Assembly (NCBI GenBank): GCA_019915135.1
Contig: JAHLMK010000020.1
Location: forward strand, 434,001 to 498,000
From: Strobilurus pachycystidiatus
Lineage: Eukaryota; Basidiomycota; Agaricomycetes; Agaricales; Physalacriaceae
Length of the DNA stretch: 64,000 bases
Reading direction: 5' to 3'
How positions within the stretch are numbered: position 1 is the stretch's first letter; each line of letters starts with the position of its first letter. A program made the position numbers and the translations under genes. The notes beneath the pieces were generated by a model. It did no database searches, was not told the DNA's origin, and saw only the letters and a list, made by a program, of their open reading frames with translations. Positions 1 through 12,772 of the stretch are shown in pieces.

Positions 1-34
1 CGAGGCTTGTGGCAACTCTATCTGCGTATCACAT

Positions 35-868
35 ATGAACTCGCCATCTATCACCTACATGCTGTGGCCGAACACGACGGAGGAGGTAACCCTTAACGTC
101 CAAGGCATCCTCGCGGAATCAGTCCTCCTCCCGGTGATGCAACGTCGCGGGAAATCTGGGTGAGTGCGTCGCCTCGATTTTGACTACGGTATTTGACAGT
201 AATCTTAGGTTCTCGAAGCTGAACAGCGTATATCAGACCATCAAGATTATCAGTCACGCGGAGGACACGACGTTCGCGAACGCCTTGAAAGGGATTGGAA
301 ATATACACAACATCTTAAAGAGTGCCGTGCCCAACTTAGGTCCACTACCAAAGTTTTTCGTAGGCGATTGTCAAGCAATTCGCGCTCAAAATCGTCTATT
401 CACGCTCGTGACGGAGGCGACCAGCGACATAATGGAACCTCCGGAGTACATGGACGGCGAACAACTTATTCGCGCTGTTAACCGCGGTGGTACACATGGA
501 TACACTGAAGATAACAAAGTAGACATCAACGAGAGATTTTTCAACGAAGGCGAATTGTAAGTTCGACATTTTTGGATACATTACCGTACTGACACCGCTC
601 TAGTCACTTGAGGGAGATAAGCCCAACGACATTCATGCCCGGAGACGTGGTCGATGTGGCCATATCCTTTCGGGCAATTTATGGCAAATTCTTCCAGATC
701 CACCTGGACGCCATCACGTTGGTAGACCATTCAGGTGGTCAGGTAGGTCTACACGACGTATCTGCCGTTGACGCGTTACTGACAGCCTACCTTTAGCATC
801 TGCAGGTAATCAAACGTGCGTCGAAACCATCCGTGCGAGGACCGTCGAAACGAAAAGTGCTGCTTTGA
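35..868 (+). CDS. Hypothetical protein, four exons, intact
   Basis: I do not recognise the family. ATG at 35; exons 35-159, 209-556, 604-742 and 797-868, joined by GT-AG introns of 49, 47 and 54 nt whose phases agree, giving an uninterrupted protein of about 227 residues. The last intron has a TACTGAC branch-like site. The third exon reads ...TTFMPGDVVDVAISFRAIYG, a pattern I associate with uncharacterised basidiomycete proteins often found near transposons. The last exon is short and basic (KRASKPSVRGPSKRK). The gene may begin before the window, since only 34 bases precede the chosen ATG. No catalytic motif, membrane segment or signal peptide is visible. The splicing is clean, so I consider the gene real but its role unknown. 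Confidence 0.6.
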
Positions 869-1133
869 CATACTCGCACTCTATGAATCAAGAGAAGATC
901 ATGTACATGTACATTAGGGTAACAAGCTAGCTGGTTCTTATGGGAATTTCGAGTCAACATTGACACGCGTTGGACAATATGTCGTCGCGGTCGTCAAAGG
1001 TCAGTTTATACAATACTGTTTCCACTGTAGGCAACTCGAACATTGCGTTATATTCATCAGTAGTAAAAAAGCGCTTTTGAGACGCCGTATAGCATGCAGC
1101 GAGTGGCAGCGATGGTAATAATAATGTGTGTGA

Positions 1134-1910
<777 letters not shown>

Positions 1911-2059
1911 GTACCATCGTCCTTTCTCTCTCTCAGAGGAGCCCCAGAGAAGGACTAATCGCCTTCTCCCTCTGCTCTCCGTTCACCTTCACTCGTTTAC
2001 GGGCTTTAGACGACGCCCTGCAAAAGTACAGTCTGCTATATCTTATTCACGCCTAGTAT

Positions 2060-3379
2060 TTTGCTATGAGCTCTTATATTGCTATTTGCTACCTCCCCCC
2101 ACACCCCCGCATCTTCATCTCGGTCGCTACCACTGCATTGTAACACCATACACTTCAATCATGATTCCCGATACATGAATTGTGTGCGGACAGCTGGCTT
2201 GAATGCCTGTATCAATAGTTGGTATTACAAGGCACGGCCGTCTATAGTTGAATCCAATATGTTGTGCGCCGAGTTTCGGAATTCAGGTGTGGCGCAACGT
2301 GCTTAAGTTTCAATGGTCATGATATTGATGTGTTACTCACTTCGGACATGCGCTTCAAGACATACGTGCAACATTTTCTCGTGACAGAGCGTGAAGCGAC
2401 GGACTGAGATGGGGGTGCAATGATACGCGGGAGGTCACTTCTTTGCCAGAAGGGTATGTGGTCTGGAACTTACAATGACATCGCGGGTGTCAAGAAACTC
2501 CGTGATTTAGGTCGGCCTTCATGTACTTGGTCCATCATACATGTTTTCCATGGAGAGTCTCTATTGTGAAGATCAAACCTGTTCGCTTCGGGTACAGATT
2601 CTGCGCCCGAGGAAATGACTATTAAGGTCGGCCACGATGGCAATGCCAGCGCCGCCACCTCCCGATACTAGACATGTATCCACCCCGATTTACGGTGGCT
2701 GTGAACGGGATTGCGAGTGTTGTGGGGGATGCTAATCTGACACACGCCGCAGATGGCGGAACAGGTTGTCCTCGCCTGGTCCTCGCGAGTCAAGGTCGGG
2801 ACACGGAACAGGGACGACGCCAGATATAGCAGCATATGGGGGACGTAACAGTATCGAATACAATCTGATGGTACCGTGATTGATGAATTTTGGACGCGCT
2901 CTCGGCTCTGGGCAGACAATCCGGGGGGCGGGAGGTAAAGCAGTGAGCAGAAATCAGGACGCTTCTCCACATTTCTCCGCCAAGATCGACGTATCGTATA
3001 TGATACAACGAGATGCTCTGATTGATGTCAGTGAGCGCGCCGTGAGTTGATGGTGAAAAGCAAGGTCGCGTCACTGGGCGAGAAGCAGACATCGTTATGG
3101 CCAGCAATTTAGAGCAGCAGTAAGTTAGAACAATCACCAGCTATCACTACATACTGGGCATCCTCGCATGGCAGGAAGGGAGAAGTGTCCGTGTCCAGAT
3201 GTGGTTTTCGGGGATAAGTCAATGAGCCCCTGTCCACATAGAGCCATGCGCGTCCGATCAGAGACATCGTTCTTCTGTCGTCGTCCTCGACACCACGGAC
3301 TCAGCTCGTCGTGACATTGCTGCAAACTGTAAGAGAGCCTATTACATCAAACAAGAGCACGACATGATATATCCCGCAG
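2060..3379. other. No recognisable gene
   Basis: This 1.3 kb stretch has only short open frames on both strands with no splice-compatible chain that I could follow and no known motif. It probably contains decayed sequence and the promoter of the F-box gene that starts at 3380. Confidence 0.4.
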
Positions 3380-5061
3380 ATGATATCGTTCCAATCACCC
3401 TCCACATTCTTGAAGGGTGACCTTGTGTTTCCTCCAGCGCCATCGCTGGAAGACCTTCGGTCCAGTGACGTTGCCGAAGAGGAGCTCTTACACCGCCTAC
3501 AGTTGATTGACGACATGGCCAACCGACTGAAGACAGAGCGCGCGACTCTGATGGAACCACTCTCACTTCATCGCGCGTCCATACTCCGATTTCCATTCGA
3601 ACTCACAAACCGCATTCTACTCATGGCAACGGACGAGTGGGAGCTATGTGGGAACGAGTTTCCTTGGACGGGCTTATTAGTTTGCAAATTGTGGAGAAAA
3701 GTGACATTGCGCTGCGCCACACTTTGGACTGGACCGTTCAGGGTGGACACAGCGCACTTCAATTTTCCCATTAGACTCCCACTCGTTCTCCGCCGATCCG
3801 CACAGCTTCCCATATCTTTCACAATCACCTCCAGCACCGCGTACACCACTCCCTCCACAACCGGTCACCCTATCCTACAATGGCTCTGGAATGAAACCCA
3901 TCGCTGGAGGAACGTCTCGGTAATTGAGGCGAATCCGTATCCCCCTACTGGACTACTTGACCGCCACGACAAAATATGCACTTCATTCGACGTTTTGGAA
4001 AATCTTCGTTTGCATAGTGCACCTCTACCACTCACAGGAGATGCGTACATATTTGCTACACACGCGCCGATGCTCCAGAGCGTCATTATCCACAATTCCA
4101 CTTACGATTTAGGACTCGTACGATTCGCATCCAGAGTCCTATTTGACAATATTCCACTGAAACAACAAATTGTTTTACTGGACCTCGGCGGTCCATCCCA
4201 CGGGCCAACCACTTTCACTGCACTCGGCGGCAGCGGATACTCCCCCAATGTTCCCTTCCTTAATTCCACCATCGAGGAAGTCACCCTGGGATGTGACGCG
4301 GTGAGACTTCTCGCCACAGCCAAGCTTTCGTCTTTGAAGAGAGCCAATGTGTCTCTCACGTCCAACAACACGAGGTACATCCCCCACTTGAGCGCCATTA
4401 TACGCGCTTCCGGACCAGGTCTGACCCACTTACACGTAACTGTGGAGAGCGAGTCTACCGACACGCTGTTTGCCTTCGAGTTGTTCAGGATCCTAGATGG
4501 TACCCAAACATTGACATCCTTCGCTTTCCATTGCGGCGGTTACAGCGTGAATGCTTCACCTTTGTGGGACGTCGAAGCGGCGCGCAAACTCACCTCCGAT
4601 GTCTTTCATACGGTGGCATCTTTCAGCTCGTCATTTCCCTGCCTCACTGAATTGAGGTGTGGGTATACAGCATACCTTTCAAAAATACCCAGACCGTGGA
4701 ATGTGAATTTTCGGAGTATAGTTCCTGGTCGCTTCTATGCCGTGGCGAGTGATTTGAACTACCTCCCTCTCCTTCGGACGGTGTCGCTCGAAGTATGCTT
4801 CGTATTTGAAGAGGCTAGCGACGAACAACTTGTGCAAAACATGGTGAATGAGACGAGGAGCCAGATACGGGACGATATAATGATATACGGAAAACGCGAC
4901 TGTATATGGGAAATTTTCATCAAGGTAAACACCGTACCACTATACCGCTAATCTTCCAACACTGACTCGTTATGCAGTCGAAGGCGATGAACCGCTTGTT
5001 GATAACATCAGACTGTACCGCAAAAAGGCGTCGTTATGCTTGGGAAACACCGAACGTCTAG
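3380..5061 (+). CDS. F-box protein, intact copy
   Basis: Two exons (3380-4924 and 4978-5061, intron 53 nt, GTAAAC...GCAG) encode about 542 residues. The amino end has a charged coiled-coil-like stretch (ELLHRLQLIDDMANRLKTER), then an F-box-like helix pair around residues 70-115 (LRFPFELTNRILLMA ... WTGLLVCKLWRKVTL), then LWTGPFRVD and LPLVLRRSAQLPISFTI, followed by a long leucine-rich carboxy half with no sharp repeats. F-box proteins normally bind Skp1 and select targets for SCF ubiquitin ligases; the target is unknown. Three close paralogues lie nearby (5.2-6.7 kb, 18.7-20.4 kb and 20.7-22.4 kb), all on the other strand. This and the 18.7-kb copy are the two without a disabling change. The ATG is preceded by an intron-like stretch, so a short upstream exon is possible. 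Confidence 0.75.
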
Positions 5062-5219
5062 AAATGGCGTGATCGGTAAGAAGTCGATGAGGACCGTCTC
5101 GTGAATTATGTACCATATTGATACAATCATCAAAATACTTCTCTTACTCGAATTGCTCCGAGAACGGCGCCCAAAGAACATCGTCAGGGAGATCCTGGCG
5201 GTAGCAGGTGAAATTCCCA

Positions 5220-6732
5220 CTAGCGACACTACGACGTGCCGCCTACGCTTGTCATCCGATGTCAGAACAGTTACTAGTTGAAGACAATACTCACGTCAAT
5301 AACAACAACGTATGCGGATGGCGTCTTCTCGGAACTTAATATGAGGTCGCGCTCTACCCGCAGCTGATCAATTATGCGGCCGACGAGTGCATTGTCGCTA
5401 TAACTTTCTGAGCAGAAAGCCATTTCGAGACGTAGGCCAAACACCGAATCCATATCCTCTAAAAGTCGGCGTGTATCAGCACGCGGTAAGAAATCGGAAA
5501 GGGCTGCGTTCCACGGCCGGGGTACGCGACAAAGATTGAAAATGAAGCCAAACGTGATTTTGCAGCGCCCCCGCCTGCAATTGAGCCAAGAGGACAGGAA
5601 GTCACCACACATGCTGTGACATACAGGCAACGTCCACCTGGACGTTGGACCGGAACCACCGCAGCTTAGTTCGGCCGACTCCATAGTCAAACAGCGTGCC
5701 ATGATATTCCCCACATCCCGGGCGAAACGAGGTTCGACGGGTGGACCATCTAACACGACAGAGAAGGATATAACGCCGGCCGTAGAAGAAGCGATCAGAC
5801 CTTCGCAAATGTCAAGATGCCAGCGTTGACCAAGCTGCATGACAAGGCGAGCATATCGTAAGGATGGAAGCGATACAGAACGGAGAAGACCAATTGAGCC
5901 ACTGCCTATGACTATCCGCGTGATATAATGGTGTGTGATCGTTGTGCCGTGGTCAAATGGAATGGTGTGTATTGAAACCAACGTCGCCAATCTGGACGAT
6001 TGGTCGTCCATGGTGTCATGTGCGAGCATCTCGCACTGGCGGGTATAGGGCACGTTGTTGAACCATACGCGCCGAGAAAAGTTGGTGAGTCCAATGTCGA
6101 AATTAGAGCCGTCCACGGCCAGGGACGCCAGTACGGGGGGGCGCCGAACGATGAGAGGCGGACTATCCACAACGGGATACTGTAAGTTGACAATCACCAT
6201 GCGACGCAAGTTGTCAAAGCACAGATGTCTGACATGTTCCGAAGACGGAACTACGCTCGACGGAAAAAATGTGTTGCAGTTATATAGAGCAATATCGCAC
6301 CATCGCGATGCATGATCCCAGAGAACGGAAAGTCGCCTGCCGCCATCGGATGACCGACGCCTTGTACTATGGTGAAGGGAAATGGTGAATGAGAGCGAAC
6401 GAGGCTGCGAACGAGCTAGTAAAAGTGGAAGGCGCGTGGAAAGATTGTCCTCAGAAGGATCGCACAGAAACGGGCCAGACCATACGGAGGGACTGGAGCG
6501 CTAACAGATTCCATGCCCGACAAACGAGAAGGAAGGTCCATGGCTCCCAATCCGACGATACGACCCAGTTTGTCGATGCGAGTTCCAAGATCTTGATGAT
6601 CAATTCAAGAGGTAAGGACGCGAAACTCGCACACGACGCAAACATAGTCTATGCGTATTCAGCAACGTAGTGAGTAAAATGATAACATACCAACGGGAAG
6701 GCAAGAAACAAAATCTGCATGCGTATCAGCAT
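5220..6732 (-). pseudogene. F-box protein paralogue with a frameshift
   Basis: This is a paralogue of the 3380 gene, convergent with it. A proposed short first exon (ATG at 6730-6732) splices with GTATGT...ATAG to the exon holding the F-box (LPLELIIKILELAS ... FLLVCRAWNLLALQS). At about 6480 the frame breaks: the conserved WSGPF segment continues one frame over, and from there the sequence is open to 5295 without a stop. The best explanation is a two-base loss or one-base gain at that point. A 66-nt intron (GTGAGT...GTAG) leads to a tiny last exon ending at 5220. The long amino-terminal coiled-coil region of the other copies is missing or very divergent. Its start lies near the left end of the Helitron, so the insertion may also have removed regulatory sequence. 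Confidence 0.7.
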
Positions 6733-6867
6733 GGTTCAACTATAAGTAGGGCCACGAGCACGGCCGCCGGCGTGAAATTTCATTAGATTACCGAACAGGG
6801 GGATACGGACCGGGTTATCTCACTCCGAACCCCCTGAAGACCCCATGATGTAATTAAAATTGGTTCG

Positions 6868-7294
6868 TTTTAGCAGGACCCCCGAAAATGCTACAAATTG
6901 TCTGATCGCGGTGCGGATAAAATTTGGACTTTTGGCACAGATGTTTGATGCCTTTCCGGATAAAATTTTGGGTTTTTGGTCGTGTACTTTGGGTCCTGGT
7001 GCGGATAAAAACTAGGTCTCACGCGGATGTTTGGTGCTGGTGGCAGTGGGTGCGGATAAAAATCCGTAATCTGAGCCTGACTTGAAGCGGACCAGAGCGC
7101 GCGGCGCGCCGATTTTTCCCTTTTTGAACAATGCCGGGATGCCGAGGCGCCCATCTCTGTGGCAAAGTGCGGATAAAAATCGACCTCCGTGGACGTCTGA
7201 TGCAAGGTGCGGATACGGTTTCCTTTTTGGGATCCGGATAAGATTTTGGGCCAGTATCAGACATTTTGTAGCATTTTCGGGGGTCCTGTTTTAG
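6868..7294. mobile_element. 415-bp terminal-inverted-repeat element (MITE-like)
   Basis: The element runs 6874-7288. Its ends, 6874-6905 and 7257-7288, are inverted copies matching at 31 of 32 positions and beginning CAGGACCCCCGAAAATGC. The flanks 6868-6873 and 7289-7294 are both TTTTAG, a six-base target duplication. Inside, a motif close to GCGGATAAAA recurs in one orientation at about 6913, 6956, 7001, 7052, 7169, 7209 and 7234, with a partial copy at 7023; such internal arrays often bind a transposase. It has no coding capacity, so it would move with enzymes made elsewhere. I cannot assign the superfamily. It sits 29 bases beyond the Helitron helicase stop codon. Confidence 0.85.
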
Positions 7295-7322
7295 CAACTT
7301 TCATCTTTACACCGCGCTAAAA

Positions 7323-9777
7323 TTAAGTCACACGCGTCCTCTTCGTCGGCCGTCCCACCAGGGTACTTGCTTTCCTCTTGCGCGTGCTCGCACTTACCCG
7401 TCGTTTCTTGGTAGGCTTTGGGTCATCGTCACCGTTTGACTCGTGGGCGGGACGCTTTCCACCAATTGAAATAGCTGGTATGCTTGTGTCGTCCCCATCC
7501 GCTATCACGCCTATCCTATCAAGTGCTCTTTGTATTCTTCCGAACAGACGAGCGTCATCCAGACTATCAACAGGTGAGACAAGCGGCATATCTGAAGCCA
7601 CAATGCGAAACGACTTGAGTACGTTCGTCGCATCACGAATTTCTTCCGGGGTACCGAATCTGACAGTTGTTTGAAGTGCAAGTATTCGAAGACGCGCTGC
7701 TTCCTTACGGTAATCCTCGGACGGTCTACAATTTATTCGGCCCATGTCAAAATCACGCAATATGTATAGTCCGTCTAAACTCTTCATTCTAGAAATCATC
7801 ACATACGGCGATTCCGTACCCTTACAAGACGCCAGATCTACGATTCCGTTATCCAGAGATTGGCCTTGCGCTTTGTGCACCGTGATAGCGAACGCGGGCA
7901 TTAAAGGTATTTGCGAACGCTTGATGTGAAGTTTTTGATTAGTGAAAGGATGCCGGTATGTAATGTCCTTAGTGTCGCGTAGAACGACGCCTTCTCTGTC
8001 ATCGAGGTGAGGCATTTTCTCACCGGTGATGACTTCTGAAGTAACGACAGCAGATATTGCGACGCGCCTGCCCTCGGAATCAAGTCTGTACCGTATCGAT
8101 TTCAGAATACCAGTGGTTCCGTTGACGATTCCGCCGCCAACATCGAAGTTAGACGTCACCATTACAGGCATTCCTATTACTAGCGGCAATGCGCCCATGC
8201 GCTGTGACGTTTTGCCGGTGGTTTGTTGCTCGAGGCGCTCGCGAATCTCACCAGTCACCAAGGACTTCCGGTGTACGTCTTCTGCGTAATAATAATGTAA
8301 GGGCCGCCGCGTTTCTTCTGCAAACCGGTGAGCTAACCGATCGTTTAGAGCGTCCTTTGACGCGTTATTGGTCACGATGATTGGAGCTTTGAGCCACTTA
8401 GGGTCGGACCAATCTGGTCTCACGTTGGTGAGGATTCTCGATTTGAGAAGTTCAAAGTCGTCCTGATTACAAACACCCTGGCGTAGTCGCTGCAGTAAGT
8501 CTTGGAAACCGGTGTTACGATCTAATTCTTGCCGTTTGTTCTGGGTGAGTAGTACTACCACATCAACACTGTACCACAACAGCTTACCCATAAGTATCCG
8601 CTGCGTGGCTTCAGCAGTTAGGTTTGGCTTCAACCGAGTGAATAGTTTCCTATCTAATACAGGTGGTAGCTGTGCAAAGTCACCGGCGAATACAATATTC
8701 ACTCCGCCAAATGCTACGGGATTTTCCTTCGCCAGCATTAGAACGTTCGATATCTTCAAGAGGAATCCAGTCCCAATCATGGATACTTCGTCAATGAACA
8801 GATAGTCTACTCCCGACCACATATTGATCAGGTCGGTCGTTGTTTTGCTTTGATTCGACCGACTTTGACTGCCAGCCCCAAATTGGTCAAGCATGAGCGC
8901 CGAATGAAGAGTCATGCCCGATATGTTTTTCGCGGCTATGCCGGTGTATGAGGTCAATCTGAACCGCCGCTCTTGTCCACGTCGATCAAAGAAGTCCTTC
9001 AACGCACTGATGACTCGCGACTTACCTGTACCTCCAGGTCCGTTCAAAAACATGCGAAGTTGAGGTGCAGTCCTGTCCAAGCTATGCTCAGCTACTATGC
9101 GAAAACCCCTCTCCTGTTCTGCGTTCAGACTCCAATGCGCGATGACGGCGTTTATATCCACATGCTGATCTACGTTGCGAACAGGCACATCTTGTCGTAC
9201 GGATGTCGATACCGGCGCAGCCAATTTGAGTAATTCTCTGAAAGATGAGCCATCGTTGAGTCTAACGGAGTTCGTGGTGTGCTGAACAGTGTCTGCGTCT
9301 GTATTATTGCTAGGGCCGATACTCGTTTCCAGGTTACCCTTCTTTCTAACATCGCGTCGGCGCTCGTATTCTTTTTCCCATTTTCCTTCGAACGTCGGCT
9401 CCGGACCATCCACGCAGACTTCACTGTTACCAGTAACGGATACATCAGCAGATGCGGGGGATTCAACATCGAACATTCCTGCCCTATCGGCATGACTGAC
9501 GCAGGCATCGGCTAACGAGCGGTCGTATAGTATTCTACTTGACGTTGCGCGATCCATGTCAATCAAATGTGCCAGAATAGCTGATTCGGTGTTCATATCT
9601 CCGTCGAAGTCATCGTCAAACATTCCTGAGTGCCTTGAACCGCCATCGCGCTGCCGTTTGAACCTGGACCGACGGTTAGCGAAATGGTCATCTCTACTGT
9701 CTCTACATTCGTGTAGTATCTGCATATTATCCATCACAATCAAACTAGCACGGTCAGCGAATTTCCCTGAACCGCAA
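7323..9777 (-). pseudogene. Helitron PIF1-type helicase domain
   Basis: An uninterrupted frame of about 810 residues forms the carboxy part of the Helitron protein. It opens with MDNMQILHECRDSRDDH, typical just before the helicase in these proteins, and contains Walker A FLNGPGGTGKSRVI, Walker B YLFIDEVSMIG, GGVNIVFAGDFAQLPPV (motif III region), and late motifs ITVHKAQGQSLDNGIVDL and YVMISRMKSLDGL. These are the signatures of superfamily 1B 5'-3' DNA helicases of the Pif1 group. The end is rich in basic residues (KPTKKRRVSASTRKRK), possibly a nuclear signal. No internal start codon is needed, because it should be read through from the Rep part; the frame break at the A/T run near 9776-9780 disconnects them. 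The domain itself appears undamaged. Confidence 0.9.
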
Positions 9778-9778
9778 A

Positions 9779-12772
9779 AACGCGTCTACCCACGACTCAC
9801 CCATGTTACGCAGATCTCTAACTTTTGTCCACGGTTTGAAAAGGATCAGCATGAGCCGGCAATATCTCGGATACACATCAGGGACATCCCGCCTTGGGAT
9901 AGCAGGACCTACAGGAACCGGTACGCGTCGGTCAGAGGGCTGTACAATCGTTTGCCGATGTGTGGATGCCAAACCGTGTCCGTTGACAAATTTGAAAGAA
10001 GGGCGCTTTCGTGCCGTATCCTCTAATATATCGTGCACACTTCCCTTCACAGGTTCAACGACGTCCTCCTCGCAATCATCGTCAGACCACTCCGCTTTGG
10101 GAAGTTCGGTGTGATCATCGGCGAGTTCCACTTCTGTTTCCGCGGATACGTCGCCAAACCCGAAATATCTTTGTACGGCGGCCTTTTTGTTGACCTTTCT
10201 GACCCTAGCAGTGTACTCCCATACATTGAGTTCAAACAACTCCGGCCCTCGGCAGATGTAATCTTGCACGAGAGACGGCTTCTGCTTCATCACGCCGCAT
10301 TCATCAACATAGATACCGACGTATGTGTCGCCATCTTCAACACCCTCATCCGGATTATTGACGTCTACATTTTCAGACAAAACATCCCGGTCTTCCGGTA
10401 TGTGAACATCAGTGTCATCTACAGCTAAATCTAAAGTACTGCGATTTGCAGAATATATATCATCAACATTGATATCGAAATCGTTGTCGTAAGGCGTCAG
10501 TCTCCCTGACATGTCATTTTCTGAAATGTCGCCTGCCAATACAACTTTGTCAACTTGATTGCTGTTCATAGACGCACCACATTCCGGAGAAGGATCCTCA
10601 CGGTCAACGTGCGTCTCAAAATTACGCCAAAATAGAGTTTGGAATGTATCACTTGTAAAGTGGTCCTCGAAATCCATCAAATACGACACCACCTGTTGCG
10701 AGGAAAGTTCCTGATGTGACAGCATAGCATAAGCACAACGTTGCAGAAGACGTTTTCCTCTCACTGAAGCATCGCTTTCACTTTCCAAGAAGTCGCCCAT
10801 ACGCTTCACCGTCTCTTCTAACGCAGCATGCGCAACATGAGTAGTCAACTGGGCCTTCGTGATATAATCAGTGATATAATAAAGAACAGCTTTTGCAGAC
10901 ACACCCGAGCCGATGAACTTAATGTCCATGTTACATCGCATTGCCCTCAATATAGTTTCATTAAAATTGTTTACTAGGCCGTCGAGACACCGCAAGCACA
11001 ACTCTCCAGTTGAGTAATCAAAACTAGAACGTTCCAGTTGTCGGCATCCATATCAAATCTACAAACTTTGGGCTCACCCGGTTTACAGTACTTAAAACAC
11101 GTCTTAGAGTGTCCATGGTACTGGCATCGCTTCGCTAGATGATGTACATCACGCCTCTGGGCTAGCTCGCGCATGGCAGTGGGCATTGCCGAAGGTAATT
11201 GAGGTCCACGCACCGCGCAAGGGTGGAAACTATCCGCTGCACCGGGTGGGTCACGATCTGTCGCCACCGGAACCTCATTGGATATACAATCGTCTAGGAA
11301 AGCCAACAAACGATCGCGAAAGCCCTCGTCGTTATCATCTTTGATCCGTTTTTTGATCTCATCCGGGTTCAAGGCACCTTCCAGCCAGACCATCATGTGG
11401 CAGTGTAAGGTACCACGTCCTTGCGCCTCGACACATCCGTAGTACGCGCGCACAACTCCGAGTACACCTTCGTTGTACTCTGACCGGCCATCATACGCCA
11501 GCAACGTCTTGATAAATGCTGTCATATACACGTTGAAGAAGCGTGCCGGTACAGACGGGTTCTTCGCAATCAGGAAACTCTGATCCCGATAATTAGGAAC
11601 ATCGTCGGGAAGAAGATTGTCAACATCAATATCGGCACCACCAAGAAACTTGACAACAGGGTTATACACGTCTGCTGGATTGATCGTAAGATAAAAACTA
11701 GGTAACCCTTTATCCATCATGAGAGCCCTAATTTCGTTTCTCATCATCAGCTTACCAGATGAGGATCCCTCCACGTTAGCTGTAATCGTCTTCACCTCTC
11801 TCAGCAGCCGCCTGACGCTCTTCCTCCGAATCGAATGTACCATAATCCCCGGCTGCCATGCGCTCTGTGACTCTGTGAAGGACGGCCGGAGTCACATCAG
11901 CAAATGACTTCGCGACACGATGAAAAGTACTTCGCTTGGTTTTCAGGTATGTGTTCAGAAGCATCTTGCGTCGCTGCATCATGTTGAATGCAGTAAAAAG
12001 GAATGAGGGATGCTCCTGAAATCGTTTATCGTCTAGGTTGAAGAGATGTTTAATGTGACTTTTCAAACCAATCGCCGTTACACGTCCACGATCCTCCAAG
12101 CCGCCAATACCATACGGAAACAAGGTCGGGTACATTTTCGGAAATAAATCTGGCTCATAAAACTCACGGGCGGGTTTTGGTTCATGCGAAATCTCCAGAT
12201 ACCCGTTACCTTTCTTCACGTGTCGAAGAGCACCAGCTCTCAACTTTGTAGAGCTCTCACCTCCGTTAAGGTCTGTAATCACAATGTTCTCAAAGGGGAT
12301 ATCGCCATGTATCGGATTCTCGTCAACCGGAGCCTCGTATCGACTGGTAAGTGTTTCACTGGCCAGGGTTGGAGCGATGTACTGAACAGAGTAAGGAAGT
12401 ACGGGATTACGCGTCAGACTTTCTAAGCAAGTCTCATTTATTTCGATGTGATGATACAATGGATTGTTGATTTTCAACCACCTCAGTGCCCGCCTCACTC
12501 TACCAGCATCAACAGCCAACGGCCTCGCCCTGTCTTGGAGCCACTGCGCAGTCGGCTTATGAGCACCGATGAATAACACGCATATTGGTGTTACGATCTC
12601 TTCGACGGACGGCGGCAGAACCTCAGCTATTTTGCTGGGCTCTTGTGGGTACACAATCACATGGCCTCTGATCCCCTTCTGAGACATTGCCGCGCTAGCT
12701 GAAGCAGGACATACCCCCAAATCATCTCTAGACGTACTTTCCTCTCGCATTTGAACAATCCAACTCTTCGCT
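9779..12772 (-). pseudogene. Helitron Rep (HUH) domain region
   Basis: Three overlapping frames together encode the Rep part. The first piece (from 12772) contains FLFTAFNMMQRRKMLLNTYL of the Helitron-like N domain. The second, after a shift near 11808, contains KGLPSFYLTINPADVYNPVV and the metal-binding HUH motif as GTLHCHMMVWLEG near 11390-11410, then a cysteine/histidine cluster (CQYHGHSKTCFKYC). After a third shift near 11020 (one base lost in a T run) the sequence continues TGELCLRCLDGLVNNFNE and the two catalytic tyrosines appear in VLYYITDYITKAQ. All catalytic residues expected for strand cleavage and joining are therefore present. Beyond them lies a long acidic linker before the helicase. 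Only the frame breaks argue against activity. Confidence 0.85.

Noticed and set aside
6783..6850. Possible Helitron 3' end: TTAG at 6783 (CTAA followed by T on the minus strand) with nearby G/C-rich arms
   Set aside because: The only stem I could pair is short with a long loop, and no second copy is available to confirm the border.
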